A DNA stretch of 64,000 bases from Diphasiastrum complanatum (Eukaryota; Streptophyta; Lycopodiopsida; Lycopodiales; Lycopodiaceae): the NCBI GenBank assembly GCA_029204225.1, contig CM055100.1:64401067-64465066 (forward strand), written 5' to 3'. A model generated the notes under the pieces. The model searched no databases. It had not been told where the DNA came from and worked only from the letters and a program-made list of their open reading frames with translations. The position numbers were made by a program, and so were the translations under genes. Below, piece by piece: positions 58,671 through 64,000 of this stretch. Every line of letters begins with the position of its first letter. Positions within the stretch are counted from its first letter, which is position 1.

Positions 58671-58733
58671 ATCTTAATGCACAATGAAATTCTACCAGAA
58701 CACTTCAGATTCATTATCAATGGAAAGCTCGTA
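58671..58733 (+). pseudogene. Continuation of the unknown gene exon after the insertion
   Basis: With the insertion removed, an open stretch ILMHNEILPEHFRFIINGKL runs to GGAAAGCTC/GTAAGA, a good splice donor. It is in a different frame from the HWSLSYI block, so a small frameshift or a wrong frame choice lies near 56775-56812. Confidence 0.3.
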
Positions 58734-59047
58734 AGATTCTAATCTGATTTGTAAATTAGTCAATGATCATATATGTAACTTTATTAGAGGATAGAGAAAT
58801 TAACAAGTTGTTTATCTTTCATGTAGATATGAAAAAGATAGGAAAACACAAAACCCTGCAAGGATTTTCCAACAGATATTTACATTGTAGAAGAACAATG
58901 AAAATCCATACAATCAATTGTACAAATTGGTATCTGTACTCAATAAAAGATCACCCGAATTTGGGGACTTTGTACATCTGTTCAAATGATTTTGTTTCTG
59001 TATGTCTATATCTCTATAATTCTATTTCTATATGTTTATATGTCTAT

Positions 59048-60005
59048 CTATTCAGCTGGGGTATTTACAAATTGCCCAGCCTCATTTAAAATCTGAACAT
59101 CGTCTGGCTTAGACGGCCCATCATCAGTCTTTGGTCCAACAGTTGACCTGGCCAATAGACTAAGAATGATCTCCTGTCGAAATCTGTGCACCTCGCCAAC
59201 AGTATAATCACGGAGGGCAAACTACAATAAACACTGTATTAGATGAATATTAATAACAAACAATAGTTTACGTAAAGATAAAATAGAAAGGGCTAATAAC
59301 TCACCTTTGAAATATCAACATCCTCCTGAAGATTGTACCACTGAAAAAATAACTTTGCATTGTATAGAGTACACCACGCACAGCTAAATGAGTCATTTTG
59401 CTGGGGTGTCTGCAATACATTCAATTGATTATTAATGGAATAAAGGTATTGATGCTTAACAATGATGATAAACAAAAATACACCAGAAATGTTCAACGAC
59501 TACCTCAATGCTCACAATTTCACATTTCCCTGCTGTGGGATTCTCTATTGGAAAATATTTACATATCTCTGGCAGCAGCAAGTCAATATCCTTATGTGTG
59601 TTGCTGGCAGAATTCATCTTTACACAAAAAAGATTTACGATATTATTATCTAAGATTTTTACAAAAATTACAATTAAGCTCCAGTGATCACTACAAAAAA
59701 TCATGAAGAATTTTATTGGATAAACGATATAGTAATTACAAGTAGAGAAGTAGACAAGTATGAATTTGACAAGTAAAGAGATAGACATACTTGGTATGAT
59801 ATGGCATCAACAAAAACTTCACAACAGGTGAGCACGCACCAAGGATACAGTGTGACAAAGTGTCGTTGTTGTCCTTGATGCCTTGCAGGAAAAAATTGAT
59901 GAGAAGCACCACTTCTTTCATGGAATCCCTTGCTATATCATATTGTAGTAAAGGGAAACCAGTCTCAATCACTAGATCGCTAATAGAGGCCCTTCCATCT
60001 TTCAT
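59048..60005 (-). pseudogene. Ulp1-like (C48) cysteine protease C-terminal region, four exons
   Basis: Exons 60005-59791, 59603-59504, 59409-59305, 59221-59048, all GT-AG, splice in one frame to 197 residues and a TAG. Exon 2 plus 3 read ICKYFPIENPTAGKCEIVSI then ETPQQNDSFSCAWCTLYNAK: a Gln-x5-Cys arrangement after 'PQQ', as in the Ulp1 oxyanion-hole Gln and catalytic Cys (usual form PQQxNxxDCG; here the Asp and Gly are Ser and Ala). The final exon FALRDYTVGEVHRFRQEIIL, SLLARSTVG fits the closing helix. The catalytic His and Asp would be upstream and were not found. Ulp1 domains remove SUMO and are often carried by plant DNA transposons. It may be a live gene with missing 5' exons or a captured fragment. 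It is convergent with the fragment at 55757-58733. Confidence 0.45.
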
Positions 60006-60009
60006 CTGC

Positions 60010-60650
60010 AAGCAATCTGAAACTCTAAAATTAAGAGTAAAACCAATCTCTTCTATTTGGAAGAGTTGATTTTTTACTGCTCTACAAATTGCTTCAGTTC
60101 TTTCTTTAGTTTTATAGATTGCAGAATATTCCTAAACTACTCTACTTAAAGAACGGGGATTTAAACTAATCCTACTCCTACTGAAATCATAGATTCATCA
60201 ACACAACTTTAACTAAACAACTGGGAATCCTACAAAGTTCTTGCTACAATTTTCACTCAACATTTGTAACAAAAACTCCTCAGGGAATCGAAAATAGGAA
60301 ACATCATAAATCAGTGGAATAGTAGATCAATTTCCAAGTCCTGCACATCTACCTGATGCTAATCCCAAACCAATCCTTAAGAGAAAAAAGCATGAACAAG
60401 CACATTCATACATCAGTATCCAAACAAAAATACATAAAGATGGAGCATGGAAGGAAATGCAAATAAAATAATCTTCAATTCAAAGAACAGCAGCCTTTCA
60501 GTACTCGTGGTGGAGGCCTCTATCTATAGCCACGAGTTGTTGAACCCAATTAGATATTATTTTGGAGTCCACCTCTTGCAACTGAGTGAACTCCAATCTA
60601 TAATGATTTGAGTTCCACCTCTTACTTGATAATAGGAGGCCTGAGATAAT
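60010..60650. other. No gene recognised
   Basis: May include upstream exons of the Ulp1-like gene on the minus strand, but none is convincing. Two copies of GAGTTCCACCTCTT / GAGTCCACCTCTTG occur at 60569 and 60610. Confidence 0.3.
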
Positions 60651-60656
60651 CTAATT

Positions 60657-61830
60657 TGCTAGCTCCCACATGGCTATCCATCTTTTGGGACGTACGAGAC
60701 TCACAATCGGATATTTTAGCCTAGCACTAACAATTCTCGTGCTCTCAGACTCGGCTCTCAACTTCATCTCTGCTAGAAGACCTTCTGAGTGGAGAGGTTC
60801 TGCATCGACACCTCGAGGCATGGCATCAGCTAACACAAGGTACTTCTAAGAAGAAAATTCTTCACTCTCAAGATGTCGAATGGTGATTCACTTCAGAATC
60901 ACGTTAACCAGTTCAAGAATCTCTTGCAATAGATGGCTGCTATCGGATCGATCATCGACGATCAAGACGTAATTATGACATTGCTTTCAAGCTTGCCCTC
61001 TACGTATGAAAACTGTGACACACTCATATTTAACTCTCACTAAAGTTATCACTATGTTGTTGCAAGAAGACAATCAAAGAAGTGAAGACATTTAATTGAC
61101 TTTATCATCTCATGCTCTATATGTCAATAAAGGCTCAAAACAACAAAAGCAGAAAAGCTCTAAGCAGTCCGCATCAAGTCAAAAACCGATGTAACGTCAA
61201 GAGCAATTATCAAATCAGTCGAAAAAATAGATGTTCTGTAAGTATTGTAAATGCACTAATCATGAGATCCAGGGTTGCTACAGTGTTAAAAACAAAAAAT
61301 GCTAGCAAACAACCAGATCAACAGGCGAATCCAGTCACATCATCATATCCGAACTCGACATGGATGAAGGGGCGTTCATGGTCAAAAACCAAAAGCATAT
61401 GAGCATTTTCACTCCTATACGCCTTACACTACAAAGAAATACGTTCATCTTGGCGACGATAGCATACACACTATCAAAGGTGAAGGCATTGTAAGATTGA
61501 TGTTCCAACGTGATCAATTTAAACTACTATCAAATGTTTTGTATGTACCTAAACTCTCTATAAATTTGTTGTCATTAAGTAGAATCACTGAATTAGGTCA
61601 TAGGGTAGAGTTTGAGTATGATCGATGCCGAATTATCGATAGGACAAATAATATCCTTGCACTCGGCAAGAGGCAATGATACTTATATAGACTAACTCAT
61701 CGTTATTCTGACACTATCAGGCCTTGAAAACCTTTGTTCTTGTCAATAAAGCATTACTATGGGATTGCACATTAGGACACTTGAATCATACATCTGTGTC
61801 GAACATGTGTAAACAATTCCTAGCACTTCA
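60657..61830 (+). pseudogene. Copia H' gag-protease fragment (empty-site copy)
   Basis: Plus-strand copy of copia H (29291-30838). Readable parts: MSNGDSLQNHVNQFKNLLQ, MAAIGSIIDDQDVIMTLLSS, FCKYCKCTNHEIQGC (CCHC-like), LMFQRDQFKLLS joined to NVLYVPKLSINLLSLSRITE, YDRCRIIDRTNNILALGKR. It has many frameshifts. No LTR or primer-binding site precedes it: it begins inside the leader. It lacks the MITE. Confidence 0.7.
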
Positions 61831-61839
61831 TCTCGACTA

Positions 61840-62914
61840 TCCAACCAACAAAGTCGACCTCCCTATATGTCCTACCAAGAAACATAGACCCTAGAAGCAT
61901 GTGCATGTGCCCATGCAATCCCCATGTTAATCGGAGTTAACTCCAATAACAACTAATAGTCATTCACGCATATGACACACACCATGTACTGCTCCACATG
62001 TGTCTCAATATTGGATGAGTCCTTAATATTAACTAAGTATTTTTGGTATCTACATGGAATTATGAGGCCTTAGTTATTGATATGTCACCTTGAGGCCTCG
62101 CTACCCTACCTAATGACATTTTTTAATCTTAATAATAGGTTAACGACATAACATTCTACTCCCATTACACTAGTTCTATCCATAAAACAAGAAGGAAAGC
62201 AAATTTCATAAAAAAACAAGAATCACTCATTATTTATAAGAATCATAATTCTCTAATAATACACACAATTCTCTAGTCATAGAAAGTGCATCGTCAACAA
62301 AGAATTTTGAGTTTTCAAGTCACATATAATTATTAGAGAACACTTGAAGGTATAACATCCAACTCAAGGAAATGCAAGTCTCTTTCATCAAGAAAGTTTT
62401 GGACTTCAAGAATCTTTCTTAACCTAGACTTGTATCATAAAATATCAGTTATTTTAATCCTATGTTCCATCTTGTAGTCAAAGATAAAAAGCATACCAAA
62501 ACAATTTTTATATTAACTGCCTTTAACCACAAAAGATTTTTGAATTTTCAATCTAGAAATAATCTAGATATCTTTCATAACACTAGAATTTGGTATTGTT
62601 AGTCATCAGCATCTGATAAGCTCTTTGGGGTACTTTTACTGAAAAAATGATTTTTTCTCATTTGAAAAATAATTTTCCACCAACTTGAAGAATTATATTT
62701 TCTATGCACATACCATTCTCGATGAATCTTTAATGACTCAAAAAGTATATGTCTTATAGGGAATACATGTACAAACAAACAATATCTTGTGAATTCTCAT
62801 TACATTGCCTATCTAACCAACTAGCTTTAAAGTATACAAGGGTAGCTTCTTCTTTTTTTTTTTCTCTCAAATAAAATTGACCATAGATTATAGACTTTTT
62901 ACAAAATACAGAGA
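61840..62914. other. No gene recognised
   Basis: AT-rich, with the mixed phrase AATTCTCTA.TCATA/AATA.ACA duplicated near 62250. Nothing supported. Confidence 0.35.
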
Positions 62915-63321
62915 ATACTCTTGTACCACATTCTGGAGTGAAGTTGTTAGGAGGACTTCCTGTGTAATTAAACGGATTTAAAGGACTATCTGGAAAATCA
63001 GCTGAGAAGACATTTGAGATATTGAAGTAGTAAGCTTGAAGCAGTGCTATCTCAGGTAAGATAAGGGAGATATTGCTCATGGAGGCTGTGATGTTAGTTG
63101 TACAGGTGCGATTGGCATCACAGGGTTTGGTTCCAAGTCCTACTGTTATGAAAATACTCTTGTCTACTTTGTGAGGAATTCTCTCCACATAAGTTTCATG
63201 ACGGTTCAAGCATCTAAGGCTGGTCGCAAATTGCATTGCTGTATTTGTGTCGTTGCTTGCCGGGAAGGTGGGCATAGTGGGCAGAGTCGAAGATGGTGCA
63301 TTTTCATATTCAAAGATCCCC
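62915..63321 (-). pseudogene. Third laccase fragment (part of exon 5)
   Basis: Reads [87 protein letters not shown]. It corresponds to 36438-36837 of laccase B with very few differences, and shares B-specific bases (ACAGGTGCGATTGG, GCTATCTCAGG) not found in copy A. Both ends are abrupt and it contains no copper motif. It cannot encode an enzyme. Confidence 0.9.
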
Positions 63322-63329
63322 GTACATGA

Positions 63330-63625
63330 TGCATGTGTCACATTGTGATTCGTTGTTGCTTGACACATGTCGTAGGATGATTCGATAAGAATGCGACACA
63401 TGCCTCTTGTATGTTGCTTGACACATACAAGAGGCATGTGTTACAATCTGATTCATTGCATATCATACACGTGTCGTAAGATTATTCAAAGAAATATACC
63501 ACACGTGTGAAGCCATGTGTCGCATTCTGATTGCATGCATTGTGACACATGTCGATGGCTGATTCGTTACTTTTCAGACACGTGCGGACGGCACGTGTGA
63601 CCACACACGTGCAAAAAAATCGTTG
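63330..63625. repeat. Cluster of CACGTG/CACATG-type motifs in a degenerate tandem repeat
   Basis: The phrase GACACATGTCG..GGATGATTCG and variants recur about every 50 bases; CACATG, CACGTG or CATGTG cores occur more than a dozen times (for example ACACGTGTCG, CCACACGTGTG, GACACGTGCGG, GGCACGTGTG, CACACGTGC). Confidence 0.65.
63396..63441. repeat. Perfect 18-bp hairpin
   Basis: ACACATGCCTCTTGTATG (63396-63413) and CATACAAGAGGCATGTGT (63424-63441) are exact reverse complements with a 10-base loop. Confidence 0.9.
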
Positions 63626-64000
63626 ATACATGTTTGCGAGATCGAAGGCCATTCACTTGTTTTCTTCCATTTTTTGTGCCATATCGCTTCTCTGTGCGCA
63701 CCCTTTCCTCCATTATCTCCGTCTCCTTCTACGTGCACACAAGAGCGATATTACCACCATACATATCGCTTCTGTGTGCGGTTAGCTTTTGTCTCTTTGT
63801 TTTTGTTTTCCGCACTCGCACAAGAGCGATACGTCCTAGACTGATCTCATGTCTAGGGTCAAACAGAACCGGAGGGATTTCTTCTCTCCTGGGGCTATAT
63901 CCACTAGTACCTTTGCTGTTAATCCTCCATGGCAGACCAGACGTAACAGGAGTAGATGGCTCTCTGAGATTAAGAAATATCATAGATCCACCTTGCTCCT
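63626..64000. other. Unrecognised terminal segment
   Basis: Two copies of CACAAGAGCGATA (63740 and 63819). A minus-strand open frame 63983-63729 (MIFLNLREPSTPVTSGLPWR...) has no known motif. Nothing supported further. Confidence 0.25.

Noticed and set aside
63729-63983. 84-codon minus-strand frame at the window end as a gene
   Set aside because: No recognisable motif, no splice partner visible, and it runs to the window edge region; evidence is insufficient.

Overview
The window looks like repeat-rich nuclear DNA of a land plant. The signs are plant laccase genes split by short GT-AG introns of about 100-170 bases, Ty1/copia and Ty3/gypsy LTR retrotransposons with plant-type primer-binding sites (initiator-Met type TGGTATCAGAGC and Asp type TTGGCGCC), small terminal-inverted-repeat elements, and many (CT)n, (GA)n and (CA)n microsatellites. 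The lineage cannot be fixed by eye; the density of old nested retrotransposons suggests a large genome. There are no bacterial-type operons, no CRISPR array, and no tRNA or rRNA gene that I could support.

Layout. 0-13.6 kb: a mosaic of broken retrotransposons (copia A on minus, copia C on plus, two gypsy gag fragments, copia E on minus) with their LTRs and primer-binding sites. 13.6-19.7 kb: mostly gene-poor sequence with a cluster of short palindromes, a copia relic and an unrecognised, possibly two-exon fragment. 19.75-39.8 kb: a large inverted duplication. Its left arm carries a laccase pseudogene on plus (copy A); its right arm carries a structurally complete six-exon laccase on minus (copy B, 592 residues). 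The spacer holds a second, independent inverted repeat (27.67-32.57 kb) with copia LTRs in its arms and a 378-base MITE inside. 39.8-44.3 kb: copia D, a solo-like copia LTR with a very long (CT)n tract, and a minisatellite. 44.3-52.7 kb: gypsy element F with copia B inserted in it. 52.7-55.8 kb: copia G and a block that duplicates 25.2-27.1 kb. 55.8-60 kb: an unknown multi-exon gene fragment (plus strand), broken by a 1.85-kb insertion that has LTR ends in inverted orientation and apparent 7-bp target duplications, followed by a convergent four-exon gene fragment (minus strand) resembling the C-terminal part of a Ulp1-like (C48) cysteine protease. 60.6-64 kb: copia H' (which provides the empty site for the MITE), a third laccase fragment of about 400 bases, and a cluster of CACGTG/CACATG-type motifs with a perfect hairpin.

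The only gene that looks intact is laccase B. It should encode a secreted multicopper oxidase acting on phenolic or monolignol substrates in the cell wall. Copy A has three frameshifting deletions, confirmed by exon-length differences of 14, 2 and 13 bases against copy B (one further 3-base in-frame loss lies in exon 1). Everything else is transposon-derived, degenerate or unrecognised. All homology statements rest on reading and comparing copies inside this window; no database search was possible.
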